From: CAZNXJ01 sp964577115 | Lineage (GTDB): Bacteria; Planctomycetota; Planctomycetia; Pirellulales; Pirellulaceae | Direction: 5' to 3' | NCBI GenBank assembly: GCA_964577115.1 | Contig: CAZNXJ010000004.1 | Span: forward strand, 62,001 to 126,000 | DNA: 64,000 nucleotides | Shown: in pieces, positions 35,653-44,623 of the stretch | How the letters are laid out: each line of letters starts with the position of its first letter | Position numbering within the stretch: position 1 is the stretch's first letter | Position numbers and translations under genes: made by a program | The notes under the pieces: model-generated | Told to the model about the DNA's origin: nothing | What the model saw: only the letters and a program-made list of their open reading frames with translations | Databases searched by the model: none

Positions 35653-36052
35653 TCGTGGGAGTGTTTAGGGTTCAGAGTTCTGGGTTCGGGAGTTGTTGAT
35701 GCGCCCAACTTAATCGAGCGACGCCTTGAAATCGATGCGGCGCACCGCAGCTTCTTTCTTCCTTCCCGCAACGTCGCACCGTTCTGCGATGGGTGGCGGG
35801 ATCCCTGACAGCACGCCGCGGAAACGCTTAGAATGTGGTTTTTCTCCTAGGCAGCTCGAATCGCTGCCGCGATGTGCGGCAATCCGACGGCTGGGGCTAA
35901 CCCACCGGGGGTGGCGGTATCGTTGGCATACGCCGACCGTCTCGCGGCACGCCATCCTCCGCGGTCTCGCAAGTTGCCCGGTCGGCACGCGGAAGGAAAG
36001 CGCACACGCGTTGCGCGCTGAGCTGCGTATCGACGAAACCGGAAGCGACCGC
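35653..36052. other. Divergent intergenic region with telomere-like heptamers
   Basis: A 400-base gap between the BtpA-family gene and the SpoU gene. It holds the heptamer repeat at 35664-35691. The frame of the SpoU gene is open from 35726, but the extension looks noncoding (no conserved sequence, low-quality codon use). TTG 36011 and GTG 36053 are the realistic starts. Confidence 0.55.
35664..35691 (+). repeat. Four tandem TTYRGGG-like heptamers
   Basis: TTTAGGG, TTCAGAG, TTCTGGG and TTCGGGA run head to tail a few bases before the BtpA-family start codon. They resemble plant-type telomeric repeats by chance of composition and match degenerate GGGTTTAG-like intergenic repeats of many bacteria. 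Confidence 0.6.
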
Positions 36053-36862
36053 GTGCCCCATTCGTACCCATCGGCCGTCTCAGTCACTGACCTGGACGAT
36101 CCGCGCATCGCGTGTTATCGCAACCTGCGCACGTCGGGCACACAGCGGCGACACGGATTGTTTATCGCCGAGGGCATGTGGGTGACACGCCGGCTCCTTG
36201 CCAGCCGGTACCAAACACATTCCGTGCTGATTGAACAGCGACGCCTCCCCGAACTTGGAGTGCCCGTTCCCGACAACGTGCCCGTTTACGTAGTACCCGA
36301 TGGGCTCGTCGAGCAAATCATCGGATTTGCGTTTCACCGCGGAGTGCTCGCGGCTGGCTACCGACAGAAACCACCTGACCTCGACCAGCTCGCGGGACTC
36401 GAACAACACCGCTGGATGATTGTCGCGTGCGATGAAGTGCAGGATCCCGAGAACCTTGGTAGCATCCTCCGGAGCTGCGCGGCGCTAGGCATCGCCGCGG
36501 TGCTGCTCGGCCCCGGCTCGGCCGATTACCTCTCGCGCCGCGTGATCCGCGTTTCGATGGCTACGGCCCTTCAGATCCCGGTCATCGAGAGCCGCGATTT
36601 GAAGGCCGATCTCGCCAAGCTGCGCGACCTGTACGGCGCTCAGATCGCCGCCACGGTGCTCGACGACCGAGCCACGCCGCTGGACGAGTTTACTCGGCCC
36701 GACCGCCTGGTGCTTGTCTTCGGCAGCGAGGGGCACGGCTTGTCACCCGACTGGAAAACGTTCAGCGATCATCTGCTCACCATCCCGATGGACACGCGTG
36801 CCGACTCACTGAATGTCGCTGTCGCCTGCGGCATCTTTCTCTACTGGCTCGCTCGACGCTAA
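36053..36862 (+). CDS. SpoU/TrmH-family RNA 2'-O-methyltransferase
   Basis: A protein of about 269 residues of the SPOUT class, which methylates a ribose in rRNA or tRNA. The N-terminal substrate-binding part has GLFIAEGMWVTRRLL. The catalytic part has motif 1 (DEVQDPENLGSILRSCAALG), motif 2 (LVFGSEGHGLS) and motif 3 (IPMDTRADSLNVAVACGIFLYW), which make the SAM-binding knot. The start GTG 36053 has GGAAGCG before it. TTG 36011 is an alternative. The RNA target is unknown. Confidence 0.85.
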   Translation: MPHSYPSAVSVTDLDDPRIACYRNLRTSGTQRRHGLFIAEGMWVTRRLLASRYQTHSVLIEQRRLPELGVPVPDNVPVYVVPDGLVEQIIGFAFHRGVLAAGYRQKPPDLDQLAGLEQHRWMIVACDEVQDPENLGSILRSCAALGIAAVLLGPGSADYLSRRVIRVSMATALQIPVIESRDLKADLAKLRDLYGAQIAATVLDDRATPLDEFTRPDRLVLVFGSEGHGLSPDWKTFSDHLLTIPMDTRADSLNVAVACGIFLYWLARR

Positions 36863-36881
36863 TACCTGCCTGCCCGGAGTC

Positions 36882-39110
36882 TCACGGCACGGGGGCCGGC
36901 CGCGCGTGCTGTTCGTCGCTCCGGCTTTCCAAGCACTTAATCACCACGCCTTCGTCACCAGCTCGCGTAACGCGTCCGATCCAGTACACAGGAATTGCCC
37001 GCTCGATGACCGCCTGCCGCTCGGCAGGAATCCCAAACAACAAGCCTCCGGATGTCTGCGGATCGAAGAGTACCCGGTATGCGGCGAGCGTCCGCAGGGC
37101 GGGATCCACGTCGATGAACTGTTCGGCATGCCGGTTCTCCGGCGCGAGGCTGCTCTCCCAACCTTCGAGCAGTAGCTCGTCCGCTCCCGGAAGCAGGGGA
37201 ATCCGGTCCAACCAGAGCTCGGCGCCCAGCCGACTCGCCGACAACATCTCGTGCAGATGTCCGGCGAGACCAAAACCTGTCACATCCGTCACGCCGCGAG
37301 GCTCCGCCAGCTCCAGCGCTTCAAATGCGGCCTGGTTGCTCGTCAGCATCGCCGCCAGGAGCGGTTCCCACCACTCGGCTCGTAGAGCGGCCTGCATGTG
37401 GGCGGCAAGCAGAATGCCCGTGCCAAGCGGCTTGGTAATTCCCAAGCGGTCGCCCACTTGCAGCTCACCCTTGCGCCATAGCTTCGAGCCAGCTCGGCCC
37501 AGCACCGTAAGACCAATAGCCGACTGCTGACCTTCGATCGTGTGCCCGCCGACGAGCGGCGTGCCGATGCGTCGCAGTTCCTCGACCGCTCCGGCCAGCA
37601 ACTGTTCGAGTGCATCCTGCTGTCGCGCGGGCGATCCATAGGAAATGGTAACGCTGGCCAGGGCCGCCGTCGGCCGAGTGCCCATCGCCCATAGATCGCT
37701 CAGGGCATTCAGCGCGGCAATGCGGCCCACCAGGTACAAGTCATCCAAAGGCGGCTGGAAATGATCGACGGAAACGACGATGGATTCGCTGCCGGCGCGC
37801 ACAACGGCCGCGTCATCCGGGGAGTCGAGCCCCATGACGACGCCGTCGTCATCCGGCGCTGGGATAATGCGCTCGAGTGCTCCGCGCAGCGTCTGTGCCC
37901 CGATCTTGCCGCCGCAGCCCAAACAGCGCATGGGCGGCATCCCGCGCGACGGCTCGGGATCGATCATCGTCATCGGACGATAATCCTGGTACATATCCAT
38001 GAAACGGGAGTCAATGCGGTCTTTCCATCGCCAGCACCACTGCCCTACGGCGCTTAGGCCCCGATAATCAGCTACCGCGCGGCCATCGCCCAGGTTCAGC
38101 AGCTTCAGAAACCGGCGCTGCGGGCGATACTCGACGAGTCGCTGCCCGCTGAGCAGGCGGTACATGTTCGTCCAGAGCACTGGCCCCTGCCGCACCGCAT
38201 AGACACCGGCTTTCGGCAGTGGCTCATTCTCTATGCTGCCGGAATCTCCGACGGCAAATACTCGCGCATCGCCGATCGATTGCAACGTAGGAAGGGTCCT
38301 CAGGAATCCCCGTTCATCGCGCGGCAGTCCTAGTTCGGCGAGCAGCGGCGGGGGCGACGCGCTCGTCGCCCAGATCGTCAGGTCGCTCGAGAGCTGGGTA
38401 CCATCCTCGAGCACCACCGCGTCGTGCTCGACGGCCACAACGCGCCGCCCAAGCAATTGGGAAATGTTGCGGCGCTCGAACTCGCGATGCACATTTGCCT
38501 GAGAGCGAACGTTGAGCCCCGAGACAATCTCGCTTCCTCCCTGAACTAGTGTGAGTTCGAAGGCGCCCGAGCCAAGGCGTTTCGTGAGCGCTCGCTCTAA
38601 ACAAAACGCAATTTCAACTCCGCCGGCTCCCCCTCCTACAACCACCACTCGGCAGATCGCGCGGCCGGTGCCGCGCCAGATCTCGAGCCGTTCCTCGAGG
38701 CGGTCGAGAAACGTTTGCATCGGCTTGATCGGTAGCAGATGCGTATTCGCTTCGACACGGACACCTTCGTAGCTGGGCCGCGAACCGATTCCGATAGAAA
38801 GGATGTCGAACGGCAGAGGCGGCCGCCCGGACAGCTGGACCGCTCCTCGCTCGGTATCCAGCCCCACAACTTCGCCCAGGATCAGGCGAGCGCCGGCAGC
38901 GGCGCAGAGCCGCACCAAGTCGATCTGCATGCGCGACGGCGGATACTGCTCGGCGAGCACCCCCGGCAGCATGCCCGAATACGTAGCGACGGGAAAATCC
39001 GAAATGCACGTCAGCCGCACTCCCGGCATCGGCTGCATGCGCCACATGCGCAGAACGTGGGCATTGGTATGACCGACGCCGAGCAAAATGATTTCTTTTA
39101 GGGGCAACAT
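36882..39110 (-). CDS. selD: NADH-dehydrogenase-like / selenide, water dikinase fusion
   Basis: A 742-residue fusion. Residues 1-385 are an FAD/NAD-binding oxidoreductase with a GVGHTNAHV loop near 11 and a second VVGGGAGGVE loop near 157, ending in VFAVGDS. Residues 390-742 are SelD, which makes selenophosphate from selenide and ATP. It shows CGGK at 399-402 (catalytic Cys and Lys kept; the second Cys of the usual GCGCK is Gly), then VSVDHFQPPLDD, GGHTIEGQQ and DVTGFGLAGHL. Fused SelD proteins are known from several phyla, and the N-terminal part may supply reduced selenium. No selA or selB lies in the window. Confidence 0.93.
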   Translation of the reverse strand: MLPLKEIILLGVGHTNAHVLRMWRMQPMPGVRLTCISDFPVATYSGMLPGVLAEQYPPSRMQIDLVRLCAAAGARLILGEVVGLDTERGAVQLSGRPPLPFDILSIGIGSRPSYEGVRVEANTHLLPIKPMQTFLDRLEERLEIWRGTGRAICRVVVVGGGAGGVEIAFCLERALTKRLGSGAFELTLVQGGSEIVSGLNVRSQANVHREFERRNISQLLGRRVVAVEHDAVVLEDGTQLSSDLTIWATSASPPPLLAELGLPRDERGFLRTLPTLQSIGDARVFAVGDSGSIENEPLPKAGVYAVRQGPVLWTNMYRLLSGQRLVEYRPQRRFLKLLNLGDGRAVADYRGLSAVGQWCWRWKDRIDSRFMDMYQDYRPMTMIDPEPSRGMPPMRCLGCGGKIGAQTLRGALERIIPAPDDDGVVMGLDSPDDAAVVRAGSESIVVSVDHFQPPLDDLYLVGRIAALNALSDLWAMGTRPTAALASVTISYGSPARQQDALEQLLAGAVEELRRIGTPLVGGHTIEGQQSAIGLTVLGRAGSKLWRKGELQVGDRLGITKPLGTGILLAAHMQAALRAEWWEPLLAAMLTSNQAAFEALELAEPRGVTDVTGFGLAGHLHEMLSASRLGAELWLDRIPLLPGADELLLEGWESSLAPENRHAEQFIDVDPALRTLAAYRVLFDPQTSGGLLFGIPAERQAVIERAIPVYWIGRVTRAGDEGVVIKCLESRSDEQHARPAPVP

Positions 39111-39446
39111 CTAGCTCGATTTTCGCATGAACTTGGCTTCGTACGCCGGGCCGCGAATCCGGTTACTATTTTCCTTCCGAGGACAACGGCTTCGTAGAGG
39201 CTCGCTACGACGGACGGTGCGATAAGGATTACAAACCGCCGGCTTTACCCCCCTTCGTGGGCAATTCACACTTGGTATTTGGCCTTCGGATCGCTATTTT
39301 TGATCCATTCGCCTGCGGCAGGCAGCCCGTGGCGTTTTATCGGCATGAAGTATGATGCACTTGGTGGACCGGTGAGGGCAGGCGGTTTGGGATTCCCGTT
39401 CGAATGCTCTCGAGAGTACGGAAGCTGAAAGGCCGCGGGCGATCGC
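39111..39446. other. Intergenic region before the DUF2062 gene
   Basis: A 336-base divergent gap. TCGTAG (39192-39197) and CTACGA (39205-39210) form a 6-base hairpin with a 7-base loop, and GCCTGCGGCAGGC (39311-39323) is a short palindrome. A T-loop-like GTTCGAAT occurs near 39400 but no tRNA can be folded around it. No gene is supported. Confidence 0.5.
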
Positions 39447-39980
39447 ATGTTGCGTCGAGCTCGAAAAAACCTGACGTTGCGAGTATGGAGCCGCCGGGTA
39501 CGCCGCTTCGTCGTGCATCAAATCCTGCACGCCGATGATCCCCCTCACCGCCTGGCGCTCGGAATTGCCATCGGTATCTTTGTGACCTTCACGCCGACCG
39601 TCGGCTTTCAAATGGCGCTCGTCGTGCTGCTGGCTTGGCTGCTGCGAGCGAATAAAGTCGTGGGACTGCCGGTCGTATGGATCTCCAATCCGGCCACGAT
39701 CGTCCCGATATTCTGGCCCTGCTATGTTGTAGGCCAGCTGCTGCTCGGTACGGAACCGATCGACGCGAAATGGTGGCACAGCCTGGCTCATCCGCCCGCA
39801 ACGATGATGGCGCGCATTGGCTTCTATACCGATCGGTTCATGGAGGTGTTCTGGACGCTGTGGGTGGGCGGAATCGTCGTGGGACTCGCGGTCGCGTACC
39901 CCACGTACTACATCGCCTACTACAGCATCCGCGCCTATCGGCTCCGAAAATGGGGCCAGCTCACTCCGCCGCCGAAATAA
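39447..39980 (+). CDS. DUF2062 membrane protein
   Basis: A 177-residue membrane protein of the DUF2062 family. After a basic N-terminus comes the family pattern PPHRLALGIAIGIFVTFTPTVGFQMAL, then WISNPATIVPIFWPCYVVG, with about three or four hydrophobic helices. Family members are often found with lipid or cell-envelope sugar genes; function is unknown. No operon partner is apparent. Confidence 0.85.
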   Translation: MLRRARKNLTLRVWSRRVRRFVVHQILHADDPPHRLALGIAIGIFVTFTPTVGFQMALVVLLAWLLRANKVVGLPVVWISNPATIVPIFWPCYVVGQLLLGTEPIDAKWWHSLAHPPATMMARIGFYTDRFMEVFWTLWVGGIVVGLAVAYPTYYIAYYSIRAYRLRKWGQLTPPPK

Positions 39981-40020
39981 GCGCGGACTGGGCGAGTGAT
40001 TTGGAAACGGAAGCATTCGC

Positions 40021-43000
40021 TCATTCACTTGGCTTTACCCGAACATAGTCCAGTCCGACCATGTACGCGGGTACCGCCTTGGGATGAGCTCCGAGGATCT
40101 GTATCGAGAACGTATGCTCGCCCATGTCGAGCTGCCGCGGTGCGATCGTGAGCACTCCGGTGGTCAAGACATCCGGCGCGTTGTACAGATCAATGGGTTC
40201 ACCCACCTTTACACCGTCCAGCAGTAACTGCACGACGCCGTAGTCGTGGGCGCGCGTGAGCACGACTTCGAGCTCGTACGATCCCGTTTGTTCGATGGGC
40301 AGCGCCAGATCAAGTCGCGCCCCCGGTTCCCCGCCGGTCCACCACAGCTGCGCACCGCTGCTCCAGCGATCCCGTGTGAAGGGCGCCATGTGCTGCACGG
40401 ACGTGATACCGGCGGTCGTGCCGAGCACCTTCATGGCTTCGCCTTCGAGTGCTCCTTCGACGCGCCCCGTCTGTTCGTCAATCGGAGCCTGAGGACCGCG
40501 CGGCGCGACCTGCGTGGGGCTTGCGAGATAGGCGATCAGGTTCCGCACTTCCTCGGATGACATCTCATCCAATTGGCCTTCGGGCATCAGCGAGAGCTCC
40601 GAAAGCTGCCGATCTTCGATGTCTTCCTTCGCCACGACCACCGTGTCATTCAGAGTCCGTACCGACAAGGCACTGTCAGATTCCCGTTGTACGATGCCCG
40701 AGATCACGCGCCCGTCGACCGTGTTCAGCACCGTCATGCGGTAGTCCTGTCCGACAACTGCGCTGGGGTCAATGATGTTCTCGAGAATGTAGTCGAGGTC
40801 CGCTCGGTTCGATCCAGTGATGTCTGGCCCCACATCGCCTCCCTCGCCGAATAGGCGGTGGCATGAGGCGCACGTGCGATCAAACACGGCGCGTCCCCGA
40901 CCAGGATCGGCTGTCGCCAGCGCGTCGCCCCCCAATTGCCGTTTCAGCTCGGCAATTCGCTGCTTCTTTTCGGCCGACGTCGCGCGGAACTCGCCCCACG
41001 CCTGCTTGATCGCCAACTCTAGCTCCGAGTTGCGAAATTCGAGCAATTGGCGAATGTGATACGCATGGACGTCGGTTCGGGGCACTCGCCCTTGCCGCAC
41101 TGCCGCCATGAGTTCAAAAGCCGAGGCGGGGCGGGCCACGAGTGTTGCCACGGCATCCCGGCGCTGTTCGGTATTTAGCTCGCCATAAACGGCCAGGATC
41201 GCCCGCGCGGTTTCGGGATGATCGAGCGACGCCAGCGCGCGGATAACTTCGCCGCGCAGCTCGGGCGTTGCCAACGCCGCGTGCATCGCTTCCGCCGCTT
41301 CGCCATCGCGGCCGCGGACGAGGATCTCGAGAGCTCGGCGGCGAGCGTCCAGGGCTTCACCGTGATCCGCAAGGATCGTCCGCATTTTTGGGAATATGCG
41401 GCGGTCACCCAATATCACCGCAACCTGATCCGCACGCTGGCGAACCGACTCGCTGCTGCTCTGCGCAACAACGTCATACGCCGAACGCCACTCGTCCGGC
41501 ATCGGTACATTCACGCGTCCCTCAAAAGCGAGCAGCATCTGGTCAAGAATCTCCCGTTGCTGCTCGGCGTCCGCATCGCTCAGCAGTGCCGCGACTTGCC
41601 CCAGGCTCGAATTGTCCGCGGCCGCTCGGCGAAGCAGGAACTGGCGCAGCTGCGCGATGGGCGTGGATTGGGCGAGCGTTAGGGCCCGCGACGGATCGGC
41701 GCGCACAAGCGGTTCCGCGGCGTACCAGTACATGAGTGGCAGGTTGGCGTCCTCGGCGTCTTCCACGTGCCCGGCGAGCGCTTCAAGGATCGGCCAGCGC
41801 AGCGCGCGCTCCATGCGTTGAAGGGCCGACGCCAGATAGAGCCGCACCACGGGGGACGGATCGCTCACAGCGAGCTCCGTCAAGCGCTCGACAAATTGCG
41901 GCTCGGCTCGCCGGTCTTCCAGCTCGAGCTGAATAGTCCACGCGCGAAGGTATTCACTCTCGTCCGCGAGTAGTTCGCTCGTCAGTTCCGGAGTGAGCCC
42001 CTCGGTGACGTGCAGCGCCCAGAGCGCTCGCAGCCGCACGCGAGTCGTCTCGGCGCTACGCAGCAGCTCGACCAAAGCCGCGTGCACCGCTGGATCGGCA
42101 CCGCGCTGCTGGAGCAGCCGGCGCGCGACTCGAACATACCAGTCGTTCTCGTGGGTCTGTAGTCGAACCAGTTCGTCACTTCCGAGCCGGCTCAGGTCGA
42201 TCGGTTCCCGGTGTACATCGCCATAGCTGACGCGATAGATGCGGCCATTCGTCCGGTCCCAGATCTCCGGGTTCACACGATGGCACGCATTGCGATCGTA
42301 CCAGTCGATCAGATAGACCGTGCCGTCGGGACCGTACCGCAGATTGATACCTCGAAACCACTTGTCGTTAGCAAATAGGAAGTCCGGGCCATGGGAACCG
42401 ACATAGCCCGAACCCTTGCGCACGAGGATGTCATTGTTCACTCGGTTCCCGTGGATGTTGTTCATGAAGATCTGGTTGCGGTACCGCGCTGGCCAGTTAT
42501 CCCCCAAATAGATCATCGCACCACAGTGCGCATGACCTCCACCGGCCTCGGACGTGCCCTGTGGCAGCTCGGGCTCTTTCCCCCACCAGGCATGATCGGC
42601 GATGTTGCCCGAGTAATGCGCGTGATCGGCAATCGTTTTCAGTTCGCCGTACACATAGTCATCGAAGTGCCGACCGGCCTGGCGCTGATAACGAGCGCCT
42701 TGGATGATGTGGAACAAGTGAGGAATCACGCAGGCCGTTGCGAACGCCTGCCCGTGGTCGTTGAAGTCCACGCCCCAGGGGTTGCTCGTTCCCCAGGCGA
42801 ACACTTCGAATTCGTGCTTCAACGGATGATAGCGCCAGACCGCGGCGTTCATTGGCGTTCGCTGTTTATCCGGCGTCCCAGGTTTGCCCACGCGGGAATG
42901 GGTGAACACGCCGTGGCAGCCGTACAGCCAGCCGTCAGGTCCCCAGTTGAACGCGTTGAGCGTCTCATGGGTGTCCTGGTAACCGAAACCGTCCAGTAGA

Positions 43001-43515
43001 ACCTCGGGGGGGCCATCCGGCCGGTCGTCGCCATCGCGATCGGGGATGAAGAGCAGGTACGGAGCGGCCCCGACCCATACACCGCCGAAGCCAACCTCGA
43101 GGCCGCTGACGAGATTCAGTCCTTCGATGAACGTGGTAAAAGAGTCGAACACGCCATCGCCGTCCGTATCGTCCAGGATCAGAATCTTGTCGCGCCCCTG
43201 CCCTTCCGGAGCTCGCGTCGGATACGTATGCGCTTCGGCCACCCACAATCGGCCGCGATGATCAAAGGCCATCGCGACCGGCTGGTGAACGTTGGGCTCG
43301 CTGGCCGCCAATTGCACACGGAATCCTTCGGGTACCGTCATCGCGCGGGCCGCTTCATCGGGCAGGAGGCCGTCAGCGAGGGTGGCAGCTGGATTTCGTG
43401 GCTGAGCATGCTCGTGTGCTCCCTCGGACGCGTCGGCACGCAGCCCGGCCGCAAGCAGAAGGGCAGCGAAGAAGGCCAACGAATAAGGACGAGCGAGGGG
43501 GACGTGAGCCAACAT
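40021..43515 (-). CDS. PVC-type heme-binding dehydrogenase-like protein
   Basis: An exported protein of about 1164 residues. After a signal peptide come an N-terminal sorbosone/glucose-dehydrogenase-like beta-propeller (from about residue 55; VPEGFRVQLAASEPNVHQPVAMAFDHRGRLWVAE), a HEAT-repeat middle part with many Glu/Arg/Leu-rich helices, and a cytochrome c domain with CASCH (C882, C885, H886). A C-terminal beta-sandwich follows (about 1030-1164) that resembles carbohydrate-binding domains. This layout is the planctomycete Piru_Ver_Nterm/Pir_hem family, thought to oxidise sugars in the periplasm. ATG 43515 has GGGA six bases before it; ATG 43527 is an alternative. Confidence 0.88.
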   Translation of the reverse strand: MLAHVPLARPYSLAFFAALLLAAGLRADASEGAHEHAQPRNPAATLADGLLPDEAARAMTVPEGFRVQLAASEPNVHQPVAMAFDHRGRLWVAEAHTYPTRAPEGQGRDKILILDDTDGDGVFDSFTTFIEGLNLVSGLEVGFGGVWVGAAPYLLFIPDRDGDDRPDGPPEVLLDGFGYQDTHETLNAFNWGPDGWLYGCHGVFTHSRVGKPGTPDKQRTPMNAAVWRYHPLKHEFEVFAWGTSNPWGVDFNDHGQAFATACVIPHLFHIIQGARYQRQAGRHFDDYVYGELKTIADHAHYSGNIADHAWWGKEPELPQGTSEAGGGHAHCGAMIYLGDNWPARYRNQIFMNNIHGNRVNNDILVRKGSGYVGSHGPDFLFANDKWFRGINLRYGPDGTVYLIDWYDRNACHRVNPEIWDRTNGRIYRVSYGDVHREPIDLSRLGSDELVRLQTHENDWYVRVARRLLQQRGADPAVHAALVELLRSAETTRVRLRALWALHVTEGLTPELTSELLADESEYLRAWTIQLELEDRRAEPQFVERLTELAVSDPSPVVRLYLASALQRMERALRWPILEALAGHVEDAEDANLPLMYWYAAEPLVRADPSRALTLAQSTPIAQLRQFLLRRAAADNSSLGQVAALLSDADAEQQREILDQMLLAFEGRVNVPMPDEWRSAYDVVAQSSSESVRQRADQVAVILGDRRIFPKMRTILADHGEALDARRRALEILVRGRDGEAAEAMHAALATPELRGEVIRALASLDHPETARAILAVYGELNTEQRRDAVATLVARPASAFELMAAVRQGRVPRTDVHAYHIRQLLEFRNSELELAIKQAWGEFRATSAEKKQRIAELKRQLGGDALATADPGRGRAVFDRTCASCHRLFGEGGDVGPDITGSNRADLDYILENIIDPSAVVGQDYRMTVLNTVDGRVISGIVQRESDSALSVRTLNDTVVVAKEDIEDRQLSELSLMPEGQLDEMSSEEVRNLIAYLASPTQVAPRGPQAPIDEQTGRVEGALEGEAMKVLGTTAGITSVQHMAPFTRDRWSSGAQLWWTGGEPGARLDLALPIEQTGSYELEVVLTRAHDYGVVQLLLDGVKVGEPIDLYNAPDVLTTGVLTIAPRQLDMGEHTFSIQILGAHPKAVPAYMVGLDYVRVKPSE

Positions 43516-43678
43516 GCGAGTTCCCATTTGTTTTGAAAAACGAATGGCCACGAGTGCGGCCCTGAATGGCAGCGTGCCAAGGCGCTCGGCGATTACGAAC
43601 TCCCAACGTAAACCCATTACACTTGGCGAATGACGCGCGTGTGGCGACCGGGCGCGCACCGCCTCGGCCGCGTCCACG

Positions 43679-44302
43679 TTAGCGCCGCTCGCGTGCCCAG
43701 CGGATCGCGCAGCCGATCGGCGGCGTCTCGAGCAGCGGAGCGGGCTTGCCTTCGAGGGTCGCGGCGACGGCATCGGCGACGTACTTCAGCCGCACTTTGC
43801 GAACGTCGGGACTGTCGTCCATGGCCCCCATGTAAACGACTCGACGCTCTTTATCGAGCACATAGAACTCGGGAGTCCGCATCGCGCCGAACTGCCGCGC
43901 AATCTCCTGCGACTCGTCGTAGAGATACGGAAAGTTGAATCCCTTCGCTTCCGCCCGCTCGCGCATCGCCGGAAGTTGGTCTTCCTCGATGCGATTCACA
44001 TTGATCGCCACGAGCGCCACGCGGCTCGCCGGGCCTGAATGTTCCCGAGCGAACTCGATCAGCCGATCCTCGTAATCCACGGCATAAGGACAACTGTTGC
44101 AGGTGAACGCCACCACAACAATTTCCTTGTTTGTCAGATCCGACAGCGAATGTTTCTGGCCATCGACGCCAGGCAGCTCCTTCCATTCCGGAGCACGGTC
44201 CCCGATCTTTAATTTCTGGTTGTACTTGCCCGCCGAGGCCAGCGGCACCACCGCGAAGATTCCTACCAGCAGCACGAGCCCATGCGACGGCCGAATGAAC
44301 AT
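43679..44302 (-). CDS. Exported thioredoxin-like (AhpC/TlpA-type) protein
   Basis: A 207-residue protein with a signal peptide (hydrophobic core about 9-22, ASA near 24) and a thioredoxin fold of the peroxiredoxin/TlpA type. The redox motif is CNSC (C68, C71) in AFTCNSCPYAVDYEDR. A cis-proline is expected at MRTPEFYVLD. It may keep thiols of exported cytochromes reduced, since the heme protein gene follows it on the same strand. ATG 44302 is preceded by AAGGACT and preferred to the in-frame ATG 44416. Confidence 0.85.
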   Translation of the reverse strand: MFIRPSHGLVLLVGIFAVVPLASAGKYNQKLKIGDRAPEWKELPGVDGQKHSLSDLTNKEIVVVAFTCNSCPYAVDYEDRLIEFAREHSGPASRVALVAINVNRIEEDQLPAMRERAEAKGFNFPYLYDESQEIARQFGAMRTPEFYVLDKERRVVYMGAMDDSPDVRKVRLKYVADAVAATLEGKPAPLLETPPIGCAIRWARERR

Positions 44303-44623
44303 ACGGCGAGTCCTTTTTGGAGTCGGGAGGTGACAACGTCCGCGATTGCGGCGGACGGCAATTCCATCGCTTGTTGGTGAAGCCCTCAGAATAACCAGAA
44401 GCCCCCGGTGATGCACCCAGGCAGCACTCGAGGGAACGCAGGGCTACGGAAATCGCGGAGATTCAGTCGGCGAGGCTGGAGCGACCCGTCCCAAGGACTT
44501 ACGATAGGGCCCGCACGTTGTCACCGTGCGGGGCCATTTCGTCCCATTGACTTGGGATGGTTGAGGACTCGAGTCCGACCCCGCCGCACCCTCCCTGTCC
44601 GACCTCGACGGAGCACTCCTACC
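44303..44623. other. Divergent intergenic region
   Basis: A 321-base gap between the thioredoxin-like gene and the FAH gene. CCCGCACG (44510-44517) and CGTGCGGG (44525-44532) make a perfect 8-base stem with a 7-base loop, followed by GCCATTTCG. It could be a leader hairpin or attenuator for the downstream gene. No gene is supported here. Confidence 0.5.

Noticed and set aside
39380..39420. T-loop-like GTTCGAAT, considered as a tRNA, including tRNA-Sec because of selD
   Set aside because: The flanking bases do not pair into a T-stem and no acceptor stem could be found.
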